Below are positions 4,668 to 11,493 of a DNA stretch of 26,681 bases, piece after piece. Position 1 is the first letter of the stretch. Each line of letters starts with the position of its first letter. The notes below the pieces were generated by a model that was given only the letters and a program-made list of their open reading frames with translations, was not told the DNA's origin and searched no databases. The translations under genes were made by a program, and so were the position numbers. The stretch comes from a virus, in IMG/VR virus record IMGVR_UViG_3300042507_002553, positions 1 through 26,681 of that record, one strand, 5' to 3'.

Positions 4668-4880
4668 ATGAGAACCCTGAACACAGTTGAGGATGTGTCA
4701 GAAGAACTGCGAACATCCGAAGAAAACTTGAAGCGACTACGGAACTTATTGGAGAAAACCGAGTCTAATATATTTGCAGAGAATTCTTATCAGCGTTACT
4801 TGAAGTACAGATTGGGTGAGTTAAAAAGCAAAGCCGTATTAAGTAATACGGACAACCAAATCAACGAGGTAGCAACATGA
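4668..4880 (+). CDS. Small coiled-coil protein
   Basis: This is a 70-residue protein with a heptad-like pattern over residues 8-55 (VEDVSEELRTSEENLKRLRNLLE), so a short coiled coil is likely. The start at 4668 avoids overlap with the preceding gene; an in-frame ATG at 4644 is an alternative. Unusually, palindrome copy 8 lies inside its 3' coding part (encoding the residues around AVLSNTD). The frame runs through it and ends by overlapping the next ATG. The tail may have been created by insertion of the palindrome over an older stop (inference). Confidence 0.65.
   Translation: MRTLNTVEDVSEELRTSEENLKRLRNLLEKTESNIFAENSYQRYLKYRLGELKSKAVLSNTDNQINEVAT
4834..4851. repeat. Dispersed 18-bp palindrome, copy 8
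   Basis: CCGTATTAAGTAATACGG, perfect including the swapped outer pair. It lies in the 3' end of a small gene and 26 bases upstream of the ATG of the DUF3150-like gene, which has an ACGAGGTAGCA ribosome-binding site. Confidence 0.9.
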
Positions 4881-5788
4881 CAGACAATCTTTTAACCAAG
4901 CCGAACCACATCATTTCGCTCGCATCGTCGTGCGTTCTGGTGTCGGTCGAGTCGCACGTATGGAATGCGACGGTGCAGGATAAGCAGATCAGCAACGAGG
5001 TGACTGCGGCTAAGAAGGCAAGCAGCGACAGCGGCAAGTTTGTGAAACATCTTCTTGCCAAGAACCCCGAACACAAGGCTGTACTGAACTATCGCCAGAC
5101 AATCTATAACTGGGTGCAGCGAAGCACGTATGACTGGGCGGGATCGCAACGCCTACTGCCCGTGATCAATCTGGCTAAGTTTCACAAGGAATATGCCGAT
5201 CACGAGGCAGAGTTTTCCCGGTTGGTCGATGACTTTCTGGACAAGTACCCGGCTATCGTGAGCAACATGGCGTTCGTGCAGGGCGATATGTTCGACCGCA
5301 ACGAGTATCCCGATGTGTCGGAGTTGAAGCGCAAGTTTTCGGTAGATCTGATTCAGTCCGAGGTTCCGACTGGAGACTTCCGTTGTGCTATCGCACAAGA
5401 CTTACTCGACGATATGAGTACGCACTACAACAGGCAAGCCAAGCGCATGGTCGAGCAGATACTGGCGAAGCAGTCTGAGCAGTTGATTGATGTGATGAAG
5501 TCGATCAGTTATTGCTGCGAGATCGAAACCACGGTGGACAGCAACGGTGAGATCAAGGTGCGTCGTAGAAAACTGTATGACTCCACGTTGGATCGTGCCC
5601 GCGAGCTTTGCGATACGTTTCGTGAATTTAATCTTGTGTCAGACCCTAAGCTCGAAGAAGCACGAGCGTCATTAGAAGTGTTGTTAAGTGGGATCGAGAT
5701 CGAGAAGTTACGGAACTCCGACACGCAGCGCGTGGTCATCAAGGAAGGTATCGACGACATTCTCAGCAAGTTTGGGGTGGCAGTATGA
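4877..5788 (+). CDS. DUF3150-like protein
   Basis: This is a 303-residue soluble, mostly helical protein. The N-terminal third (a LVSVESHVWNATVQDKQIS strand and helix, then a WVQRSTYDWAGSQRLLPV stretch and a long acidic helix with EFSRLVDDFLDKYP) matches my memory of DUF3150, a phage family encoded beside MoxR-type ATPases. A YCCEIE element near 215 is followed by a C-terminal helical domain. No catalytic motif is visible. It precedes the AAA+ ATPase and VWA genes, with one small gene between, so it is probably a partner or substrate adaptor of that pair (inference). The start is supported by ACGAGGTAGCA; it overlaps the previous stop by four bases. Confidence 0.65.
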   Translation: MTDNLLTKPNHIISLASSCVLVSVESHVWNATVQDKQISNEVTAAKKASSDSGKFVKHLLAKNPEHKAVLNYRQTIYNWVQRSTYDWAGSQRLLPVINLAKFHKEYADHEAEFSRLVDDFLDKYPAIVSNMAFVQGDMFDRNEYPDVSELKRKFSVDLIQSEVPTGDFRCAIAQDLLDDMSTHYNRQAKRMVEQILAKQSEQLIDVMKSISYCCEIETTVDSNGEIKVRRRKLYDSTLDRARELCDTFREFNLVSDPKLEEARASLEVLLSGIEIEKLRNSDTQRVVIKEGIDDILSKFGVAV

Positions 5789-5943
5789 GTCCGTTAGAAA
5801 AGCAATTAATCATGGCGCTGGCCGAGACGTTGGCGCTAGTTGACACGCAAACTTTATCTCCCGAGCAGGAACTTATTTACGTCCATGCGGTCGAAATACT
5901 GGCCGATGCGATGGATGGATGTAGTGACTGTGTGGATTTTTAA
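5785..5943 (+). CDS. Small hypothetical protein (52 aa)
   Basis: This short gene lies between the DUF3150-like protein and the AAA+ ATPase. It starts in an ATGA overlap with the preceding stop and encodes a compact acidic helical protein ending in GCSDCVDF, with a CxxC near its C-terminus. Its TAA stop overlaps the first base of palindrome copy 9. The coupling and helical composition support a real gene. Function unknown. Confidence 0.65.
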   Translation: MSPLEKQLIMALAETLALVDTQTLSPEQELIYVHAVEILADAMDGCSDCVDF

Positions 5944-5960
5944 CGTATTAACCAATACGC
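5943..5960. repeat. Dispersed 18-bp palindrome, copy 9 (one mismatch)
   Basis: ACGTATTAACCAATACGC; the right arm reads CAATACG instead of TAATACG. It abuts the stop of the 52-residue gene and lies 15 bases upstream of the ATPase ATG, directly before its ACGAGGTAGCA ribosome-binding site. Confidence 0.85.
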
Positions 5961-5975
5961 AACGAGGTAGCAGAT

Positions 5976-7058
5976 ATGAGTAGCAAGACAATCAATTTCA
6001 ATACACCGGTGGAACTGAACGATGTTCCGAACCTGATCGCAACGATTGGCACGATTCGCACAATCTTGCTGCGTGGTGAGCCGGGTATCGGCAAGTCCAC
6101 GGTGTTGACGAACCTTGAGTCGGTCATGGGTAATGGCTATGACTATATCTACGGAGACTGTCCTGTGCTGGATGTGTCCGACGTAGTGATGCGGATACCG
6201 AACCACGAGACTAAAACGTTGGAGTCTTACGTGTCGGAGTTGTTCAAGTTGGACAGCCCGAAGCCGAAGATCATCATGCTCGACGAGGTGACGAAGGCCA
6301 ACAAGTTGCTTCAGGTTATCTTTACTCGCCTGATGCTTGAACGTACGGTCGGTGATGTTAAGTTGCCTAACGGATCAATCGTGTTCGCAACAGGTAATAA
6401 CGTCTCTGATGGTGTGGGCGATACGCTGTCAGCGCACGTGTTGAATCGCTTGTGTGTGATCAATGTACGCAAGCCAGACGCCCGGCGTTGGGGTGTGTGG
6501 GCAACCGATAACGGTGTCTCCCGTCAGGTTCGTGCATGGGTAGCGATGCACTCTAACTGTCTCGCGTCGTATCTTGATGGTAGTCAGGAGAACAATCCGT
6601 TTATCTTCAATCCGACGAAGCCGATCACATCGTTCGTCACGCCCCGGTCATTGGTCGGTGCGGATAGCGTCGTCAAGAATGCTAACAAACTAGGTTCGTA
6701 CGTGACTCAGGCAGCCTTGGCCGGTCTGTGTGGCGGCGCGTTCGCGGAATCTATCGCAGCGTTCATGTCGATGGAGAAGGAGTTGGTGTCGGTCAGTGAC
6801 ATCATTGCCAATCCGCAGACGATTCAGATTCCCGAGAAACCGGCGGCGTTGTTTATGACGATGTTTAACGCAGTCGATACTATCGAGACGCAGGATGATC
6901 TGTCGGCGTTCATGACTTTCGTGAAACGTATTCCATCCGATGAGGTCAAGACTTGCTTCTACTCGATGGCGTATGAGTCCAAGCGCACTGCGAAGTTGGC
7001 ACGTAACAACAACGAGTTGCGTGAGTGGGGTGCGATCAATCTTCCGTTACTGATGTGA
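5976..7058 (+). CDS. MoxR-type AAA+ ATPase
   Basis: This is a 360-residue ATPase of the MoxR/AAA_5 type, chaperone-like enzymes that usually act with VWA proteins to remodel or insert metal into partners. Walker A is GEPGIGKST (34-42) and Walker B IIMLDE (99-104). A sensor-1 like VFATGNN follows, then a polar NVRKPDARRWGVW segment where an arginine finger would sit. The C-terminal half is helical, as expected for the lid. It has an ACGAGGTAGCA ribosome-binding site and is followed, after one 59-residue gene, by the metallopeptidase-like/VWA gene, the classic partner. The identity of the ATPase is secure; its target in the phage is unknown. Confidence 0.88.
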   Translation: MSSKTINFNTPVELNDVPNLIATIGTIRTILLRGEPGIGKSTVLTNLESVMGNGYDYIYGDCPVLDVSDVVMRIPNHETKTLESYVSELFKLDSPKPKIIMLDEVTKANKLLQVIFTRLMLERTVGDVKLPNGSIVFATGNNVSDGVGDTLSAHVLNRLCVINVRKPDARRWGVWATDNGVSRQVRAWVAMHSNCLASYLDGSQENNPFIFNPTKPITSFVTPRSLVGADSVVKNANKLGSYVTQAALAGLCGGAFAESIAAFMSMEKELVSVSDIIANPQTIQIPEKPAALFMTMFNAVDTIETQDDLSAFMTFVKRIPSDEVKTCFYSMAYESKRTAKLARNNNELREWGAINLPLLM

Positions 7059-7066
7059 GGTGTCAG

Positions 7067-7246
7067 ATGGAAATATTTATAACGAGGCGTGAGGTCTACG
7101 GTACAGAAAGGTTTTATCCAGACTGTCCGAAGGCCGCACTGTTAGCGAGACTTGCACATCGTCAGACATTCAGTCGGCGTGAGTTGCAGTTGATCAAGGA
7201 ACTTGGCTACGAGATCGTGGTCAAACAAAACGAGGTGGCAATATGA
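7067..7246 (+). CDS. Small hypothetical protein (59 aa)
   Basis: This small basic protein sits between the AAA+ ATPase and its VWA partner. I place the start at the ATG at 7067 because TGAGGTGTCAG lies directly upstream; an earlier in-frame ATG lies inside the ATPase gene. The segment FYPDCPKAALLARLAHRQTFSRRELQLIKELGYEI is helical with a possible winged-helix-like feel. The stop overlaps the next ATG by four bases, so it is co-translated with the VWA gene. Function unknown. Confidence 0.7.
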   Translation: MEIFITRREVYGTERFYPDCPKAALLARLAHRQTFSRRELQLIKELGYEIVVKQNEVAI

Positions 7247-8439
7247 ATGCTGTTATGCGTGAAGTAGATATGGAAACGCGGTTGAAGAAGGCGAACATCA
7301 AACTGATTCGTCATCCTGAGACTTGCTTGTATGGTGGTGTCATCCTGATGGGTGAGACTTCTCTTATTGATGACGAGCGCAAGTGTCCGACAGCGTACAC
7401 CGATGGGTTCAACAAGCGATACGGCAGAAAGTTTTTGGAGAAGTTGACCGACGAAGAGATTGCCGGTGTCGTGTTGCACGAGACCCTGCACGTGATGCTC
7501 AAGCACATTCCCCGACATCGTGACTTGATGAAGGAGAACGGTAGGCTTGCCAACATTGCGATGGACTACGTGGTGAATGACATTATCGTGGAGGTCTACA
7601 AGAAAGATCCGAAGTTGCTGAAACTTCCCGAGGATTGCTTCTACGATTCGATGTTCCACGGGTGGTCGGTGCGTCGTGTGTATGAGTATCTGAAGAAGGA
7701 GCAGAAGGAGAACAAGGACGGCAAGCGTCCCCAAGAATCCTTTGACTCACATGACGAGTCGGCTATCGGTGAGATGGAGCCGGGTGAGATCGAGGAGGTC
7801 AGCCGTCAGATCGACGAAGCGATTCATCAGGGTGGGATGTTGGCCGGTCGGTTCGGTGCGAAGATCCCCCGTGTCATCCAGAATATGATGGAGCCAGACA
7901 TCGACTGGCGCGAGGTGTTGCAGGACTTCTGGACGGCGAACGTCCGAGGCAAGGACGAGATGACATGGCGACGGTTCAACAAGAGCCGTGTGGCCGATGG
8001 GTATTACTTGCCTAGCACTGTGACCGAGACTATCGGTGAAGTTATTCTGGCTATTGATACGTCCGGTTCGATTGATAACGACGACATCGCCAAGGTCGCA
8101 GCGCGTGTCCAAGAGTTGTGCGATACGTTACCCCCTGAGCGTATCCGTGTGTTGTGGTGGGACACCGAGGTGCATGGTGAGCAGGTGTTTGAGGGCGATT
8201 ACAACAACCTGTCATCCATGTTCAAGCCGATGGGCGGAGGTGGCACGAAGGTTAGTTGCGTGAGCAAATACATCACCAACAATAACCTGAACGCAGACTG
8301 CATGATCGTGTTCACGGATGGCTACGTGGAGAGCGACATCACGTGGACTACGCATATCCCCCCGGTGTGGATCATTAAAGAAGACGGCAAGGAAACTTTC
8401 GAACCGCCCCGAGGTCAGAAGGTTGTGATGAAGGCGTGA
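7243..8439 (+). CDS. Metallopeptidase-like / VWA domain protein (DUF2201 type)
   Basis: This is a 398-residue two-domain protein. The N-terminal domain carries HETLH at 79-83, an HExxH zinc-protease-like motif. The C-terminal VWA domain carries the MIDAS motif DTSGS (272-276), plus a GGGGTKV threonine loop and VFTDGYVE. This domain order is that of the predicted metallopeptidase/VWA family (DUF2201, COG3864). A charged linker with many glutamates lies at about 150-185. Known families pair such VWA proteins with MoxR ATPases, and that is the arrangement here. The GAGGTGGCA ribosome-binding site and ATGA overlap support the start. Whether the HExxH site is catalytic is not shown. Confidence 0.85.
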   Translation: MNAVMREVDMETRLKKANIKLIRHPETCLYGGVILMGETSLIDDERKCPTAYTDGFNKRYGRKFLEKLTDEEIAGVVLHETLHVMLKHIPRHRDLMKENGRLANIAMDYVVNDIIVEVYKKDPKLLKLPEDCFYDSMFHGWSVRRVYEYLKKEQKENKDGKRPQESFDSHDESAIGEMEPGEIEEVSRQIDEAIHQGGMLAGRFGAKIPRVIQNMMEPDIDWREVLQDFWTANVRGKDEMTWRRFNKSRVADGYYLPSTVTETIGEVILAIDTSGSIDNDDIAKVAARVQELCDTLPPERIRVLWWDTEVHGEQVFEGDYNNLSSMFKPMGGGGTKVSCVSKYITNNNLNADCMIVFTDGYVESDITWTTHIPPVWIIKEDGKETFEPPRGQKVVMKA

Positions 8440-8457
8440 GCGTATTAATTAATACTG
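8440..8457. repeat. Dispersed 18-bp palindrome, copy 10 (one mismatch)
   Basis: GCGTATTAATTAATACTG; the last core base of the right arm is changed. It begins on the base after the VWA gene stop and lies directly before the GAAGAGGTG ribosome-binding site of the gene at 8470. Confidence 0.85.
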
Positions 8458-8469
8458 AAGAGGTGTGAG

Positions 8470-8652
8470 ATGGACGAGCAAGAGCAACTAAAGCGGCATA
8501 TTCATCTGCTGTTCGATCATTACCTGATATGGGTAAAGGATCGGAATACCTACGTCATCAACGGTGGACAGAAGGGTGCAGAAGAATTTGAGGCAAAGGT
8601 AAACGAGTTGATACGCAAGGTGGTTGAATCGCAGCGAGATAAGGAGGCGTGA
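8470..8652 (+). CDS. Small hypothetical protein (60 aa)
   Basis: This short, charged, mainly helical protein has an HIHLLFDHYLIWVKDRN segment followed by a GAEEFEAKVNELIRKVVE helix. The ATG has AAGAGGTGTGAG upstream. It starts after palindrome copy 10 and ends one base before the next ATG. I do not recognise it. Helical composition and coupling support a real gene. Confidence 0.7.
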   Translation: MDEQEQLKRHIHLLFDHYLIWVKDRNTYVINGGQKGAEEFEAKVNELIRKVVESQRDKEA

Positions 8653-8653
8653 T

Positions 8654-8917
8654 ATGAAAGTGACATTTGCAATCCACGATTACACAAACGGTGAACTTGT
8701 TTTGCGTCACGGTTGGGTGGAAGGTAATAAACCTAGCGAAGAAGATTGGAAACGCGCAGAAGAGAACGCGCAGAAAAGCGTTGCTGATAGGACAGAGGAA
8801 GGTAAGTGGGATTGGTGCAAGGCCAATGGCTTTAATTATTTTCCCGTTCGGTACGTGTTGAAGGGTTGGGTAGAGGTAATAAATCGTGATCCAGTTAAAT
8901 CACAGGAGGCCGCATGA
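8654..8917 (+). CDS. Hypothetical protein (87 aa)
   Basis: This small protein is rich in aromatic and charged residues (RHGWVEGNKPSEEDWKRAEENAQ, then GKWDWCKANGFNYFPVRYVLKGWVEVI). I chose the ATG at 8654 because AAGGAGG precedes it; an in-frame ATG at 8624 lies in the previous gene. The stop overlaps the next start (ATGA). It looks like a compact alpha/beta fold with no clear family assignment. Confidence 0.7.
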   Translation: MKVTFAIHDYTNGELVLRHGWVEGNKPSEEDWKRAEENAQKSVADRTEEGKWDWCKANGFNYFPVRYVLKGWVEVINRDPVKSQEAA

Positions 8918-9036
8918 GCGACGAAGAGTTAGTACGACAGGTACACCATGAAGTTAAGCGGGTATATCACTCTGCATTCCGGCATGGTTTCTTTAGTTGT
9001 CTAGTTGGTGTGTTACTTTTCTATACATTCTTTTAA
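8914..9036 (+). CDS. Small single-pass membrane protein (40 aa)
   Basis: This short gene starts in an ATGA overlap, with CAGGAGGCC upstream. The N-terminal half is polar and histidine-rich (MSDEELVRQVHHEVKRVYHS). The C-terminal half is hydrophobic (FFSCLVGVLLFYTFF), one membrane helix running to the end. It would be a tail-anchored-type membrane peptide. Function unknown. Confidence 0.65.
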   Translation: MSDEELVRQVHHEVKRVYHSAFRHGFFSCLVGVLLFYTFF

Positions 9037-9051
9037 CCGAGGAGTACTCAA

Positions 9052-10113
9052 GTGGGTAGGACTAAACAAGCATTCAACGTCAACGAGTTGTTTCTGGCAG
9101 GGCAGTGCGACAGCGATACGCGCATGAAACTAGTACGGTCGCCCCTGTTCGGCATCGTGACAAATATGTACAACCGAGCGCGTAGCCTTGGCAGGGAGAT
9201 CCGTGTCGGGTTTGTCAGCACGCACTCTTTTGTTGGACACGGCAACAGCATGGTCGATGTCGTCAAAGAAGTTAATGTCGTAACTCCGCAGGGCGTGTCT
9301 GTTGCCATGATCATTAACAATTCCCCGTCGTACAACCATATCGGCGTGGGTATCTACGGGTCGCACGTGGAGGATGCCCCCTGCCGTGCCTTAACAAGTT
9401 CTAATCCGAAGTACATCCAGAGCAAGTTCTCGCTCAAGTCGGATCATGACGTAGCCAATTCGTTTGATCGGGCGGTCGCGGGTGCATACGAGTTTTTCGA
9501 TGTCCGTGTACGTGGGATGCTCGATGATCTGGTAGATAATCTGTACGGGGAGCGCACTGTCCGAGCGCCATGTGTAGATGCGTCTCGCCTAGGAAATGAT
9601 TTAGCGACATTCTTACTGAAACTGTACGCAGGTGAACGCACACTAGCCGAGATGCCGTCAGATATTAGAATAACTGCCGATGCCCACGTGAAGATGTACA
9701 AGGAGCAGCGTCAGAAGTTTGACAAGGCGATTACCGATGCCAAAGAGTTCATGGATGGTGAGAAGTGGTTCTACGTGGACAACATGAACAAGGGTGTCAT
9801 TCTGGGTACGATCAAGCCCGAGCCTTGCCACAAAGCATTAGACGTTTACTCAGAGTCTGGTCTACCGTATACGGGTTCGTTCCATTACATTCCCCCGGAG
9901 GCTGTGTTCCAGTGGTATCCGTCGTTTAATGCTATACCTGAAGATACCCGCAAGCAGTTGGAGTTCTCGATGGTGATGCTCAAGACACATCGCAACAGCC
10001 ATGAGATGCTGCCGCAGAATACGAGCGGCGCGAAGTTCTGGTTGGAGATGGGGTGTTACTCTGAGACATCATGGAACGGCAACGGAGCAAGTGTTCATGT
10101 CCTTAGTAAGTAA
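9052..10113 (+). CDS. Conserved-looking protein of unknown function (353 aa)
   Basis: I do not recognise this 353-residue soluble protein. It starts at GTG, with CGAGGAG ten bases upstream. The N-terminal part has a beta-rich region (IRVGFVSTHSFVGHGNSMVDVV, GVSVAMIINNSP). A long charged helix follows at about 220-240 (DAHVKMYKEQRQKFDKAITDAKEFM), and a C-terminal region is rich in aromatic residues (FQWYPSFNA). The size and soluble composition suggest an enzyme or DNA-associated protein, but no catalytic motif stands out. It overlaps the next gene by 17 bases. Confidence 0.75.
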   Translation: MGRTKQAFNVNELFLAGQCDSDTRMKLVRSPLFGIVTNMYNRARSLGREIRVGFVSTHSFVGHGNSMVDVVKEVNVVTPQGVSVAMIINNSPSYNHIGVGIYGSHVEDAPCRALTSSNPKYIQSKFSLKSDHDVANSFDRAVAGAYEFFDVRVRGMLDDLVDNLYGERTVRAPCVDASRLGNDLATFLLKLYAGERTLAEMPSDIRITADAHVKMYKEQRQKFDKAITDAKEFMDGEKWFYVDNMNKGVILGTIKPEPCHKALDVYSESGLPYTGSFHYIPPEAVFQWYPSFNAIPEDTRKQLEFSMVMLKTHRNSHEMLPQNTSGAKFWLEMGCYSETSWNGNGASVHVLSK

Positions 10114-10507
10114 AGGAAAGATTGAAGAGGTAGCCGAGGAAGCGTTGGAAAGATTACTTTTCAATGCCTACGCCGCAGGACTAAGACCTGTACCTGTAAA
10201 GGGGGAGGACTCAACGTACGTATACATGAGACGTTTTACTGATGTGGGAGAGTTTCACATACGAGTGAGCGATAACCTTGTGCGTGTGTTTACGCTCAAG
10301 ACAATGCCGATGAAGTTAAAAGAAGTCTTAGCCATGATTCATGCGATTGACTGGCCGTGTAAGGATAGTCGGCGTGATTCTATGTCTCGCCCCGATTATG
10401 TCCCTGAACATTTCTTAGATACCGGGTGGATGACCGGCGCCCATGAATATGTGGTTTGTTTGCCCAATAGTTTTTTAGATGAACTGACCGGGAAGACTCC
10501 GGTCTAA
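10097..10507 (+). CDS. Hypothetical protein (136 aa)
   Basis: I place the start at the ATG at 10097, just after GGAGC and overlapping the previous gene by 17 bases; upstream in-frame codons read as an arginine-rich shadow of that gene. The protein is mixed alpha/beta with an N-terminal helix (GKIEEVAEEALERLLFNAYAA) and a strand-rich middle (TYVYMRRF, FHIRVSDNLVRVFTLK). No known family is recognised. Palindrome copy 11 begins three bases after its stop. Confidence 0.7.
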   Translation: MSLVSKGKIEEVAEEALERLLFNAYAAGLRPVPVKGEDSTYVYMRRFTDVGEFHIRVSDNLVRVFTLKTMPMKLKEVLAMIHAIDWPCKDSRRDSMSRPDYVPEHFLDTGWMTGAHEYVVCLPNSFLDELTGKTPV

Positions 10508-10510
10508 GTA

Positions 10511-10528
10511 GCGTATTAGTTAATACGG
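10511..10528. repeat. Dispersed 18-bp palindrome, copy 11
   Basis: GCGTATTAGTTAATACGG, perfect core. Its last base is the G of the GTG start codon of the VRR-NUC gene, so it occupies the place of that gene's ribosome-binding site. Confidence 0.9.
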
Positions 10529-10920
10529 TGACTCCCGAGGTCAAAGTAAAGAAGCGTGTCAAAGAGATCCTGTCGGATCTTGGCGCGTATTACACGATGC
10601 CAGTTACAGGGGGTTACGGGAACAGTGGTGTGCCCGATTTTATTATTTGTATCGCCGGGTTGTTTTATGCTATAGAGTGTAAAGCAAACGGTGGGAAGCC
10701 CACCGCACTACAGTTGAAGCACTGCGATGACATCCGAAAAGCAGGAGGGGTCGCGGTCATAGTTGATGAAACAAACGTAGAGAACCTACGCAAGGAGTTG
10801 ATTAGTTATGTCCAAGAAAGAAAAGATTCTCAGCCTATTGTCGCAAGGCAAGAAGGTGAGCGAGGTAGCGAAGGCAACAAGGTCAACCACAAAGTACGTG
10901 TATTTCGTCCGGTGGACTGA
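10528..10920 (+). CDS. VRR-NUC domain nuclease
   Basis: This is a 130-residue PD-(D/E)XK nuclease of the VRR-NUC type, a family linked to Holliday-junction and repair endonucleases. The catalytic pattern is P36-D37, then E50-C-K52 (VPDFIICIAGLFYAIECKA), preceded by the GGYGNSG loop usual in this family. The GTG start overlaps palindrome copy 11 and has no visible Shine-Dalgarno, so initiation must be unusual or the start lies slightly downstream. The last 37 residues overlap the next gene by 113 bases and look less protein-like than the nuclease core. In a phage it probably processes branched DNA during replication or packaging (inference). Confidence 0.85.
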   Translation: MTPEVKVKKRVKEILSDLGAYYTMPVTGGYGNSGVPDFIICIAGLFYAIECKANGGKPTALQLKHCDDIRKAGGVAVIVDETNVENLRKELISYVQERKDSQPIVARQEGERGSEGNKVNHKVRVFRPVD

Positions 10921-11284
10921 CCAGAAAAAGCAATCGAGGATCGTCAAAGCGGTCACGGAGATGAAGGCCACGCTCAATGCGTTGGACAAGATCAAAGACA
11001 AGCCGAAGAAAGTGATTGTGCAGCCTGACTATTTAGACAAAGCACTAACTCTCTTAAAAAACCAACAGCCCGATCTCGTGAACAGACCGCCTCACTACAC
11101 AGCAGGTGGCGTCGATTTCATTGACTTTGCGGAAGCCAAAGGTCTGACCGAGAACGCTTACCTGTTCAACGTCGTGAAGTACGTTGTTCGCGCAGGGAAG
11201 AAGGTCGATGTTGATCCGGTGCAGGATCTTGAGAAAGCAGAGTTTTACCTGAAGCGCGAGATAGCCCGGAGGAAACGGGCGTGA
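10808..11284 (+). CDS. DUF3310 protein with N-terminal helix-turn-helix
   Basis: This is a 158-residue protein. Residues 1-36 look like a helix-turn-helix (KILSLLSQGKKVSEVAKATRS). A lysine-rich linker follows, and residues 90-153 match DUF3310 (NRPPHYTAGGVDFIDFAEAKGL, NVVKYVVRAGKK, DLEKAEFYLKREI). DUF3310 is a small phage domain sometimes annotated as nucleotide-kinase-like; its activity is not established. The N-terminal DNA-binding part overlaps the VRR-NUC gene by 113 bases in another frame and still reads as a good helix-turn-helix, so I keep this start. The stop overlaps the next GTG by three bases. Confidence 0.8.
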   Translation: MSKKEKILSLLSQGKKVSEVAKATRSTTKYVYFVRWTDQKKQSRIVKAVTEMKATLNALDKIKDKPKKVIVQPDYLDKALTLLKNQQPDLVNRPPHYTAGGVDFIDFAEAKGLTENAYLFNVVKYVVRAGKKVDVDPVQDLEKAEFYLKREIARRKRA

Positions 11285-11493
11285 AACCCAAGAATGAGTT
11301 TGCCTTTCCACAGTTGGAAGGTGAGCGTCTGAAGTGGTGGGGACACGGCATGACTTTGCGGGATTACTTTGCTGCCAAGGCGATGCAGGGTTACGTCATA
11401 TCTCATGGCGTAGTCCTGCGTCCCGAGGAAGTCACTAAACTTGCCTATGCCACAGCGGATGCGATGCTGTCAGAGCGCGAGGTGAAGAAATGA
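11281..11493 (+). CDS. Conserved small phage protein (70 aa)
   Basis: The start is a GTG overlapping the DUF3310 stop, with GGAGGAAAC upstream. The protein contains GMTLRDYFAAKAMQGY, then an AYATADAMLSER helix, a pattern I have met in many phage genomes as an uncharacterised short protein. It probably acts as a helical bundle. Its stop overlaps the next ATG by four bases. No catalytic residues are evident. Confidence 0.8.
   Translation: MKPKNEFAFPQLEGERLKWWGHGMTLRDYFAAKAMQGYVISHGVVLRPEEVTKLAYATADAMLSEREVKK

Noticed and set aside
7207-7734. 175-residue open frame on the reverse strand
   Set aside because: It lies entirely under the VWA gene in another frame, is rich in His, Leu and Val as complementary-strand shadows are, and has no ribosome-binding site.
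1548-10528. Palindromes as Rho-independent terminators
   Set aside because: No T-tract follows any copy, and the AT-rich stem with a 2-base centre would be unstable in RNA.
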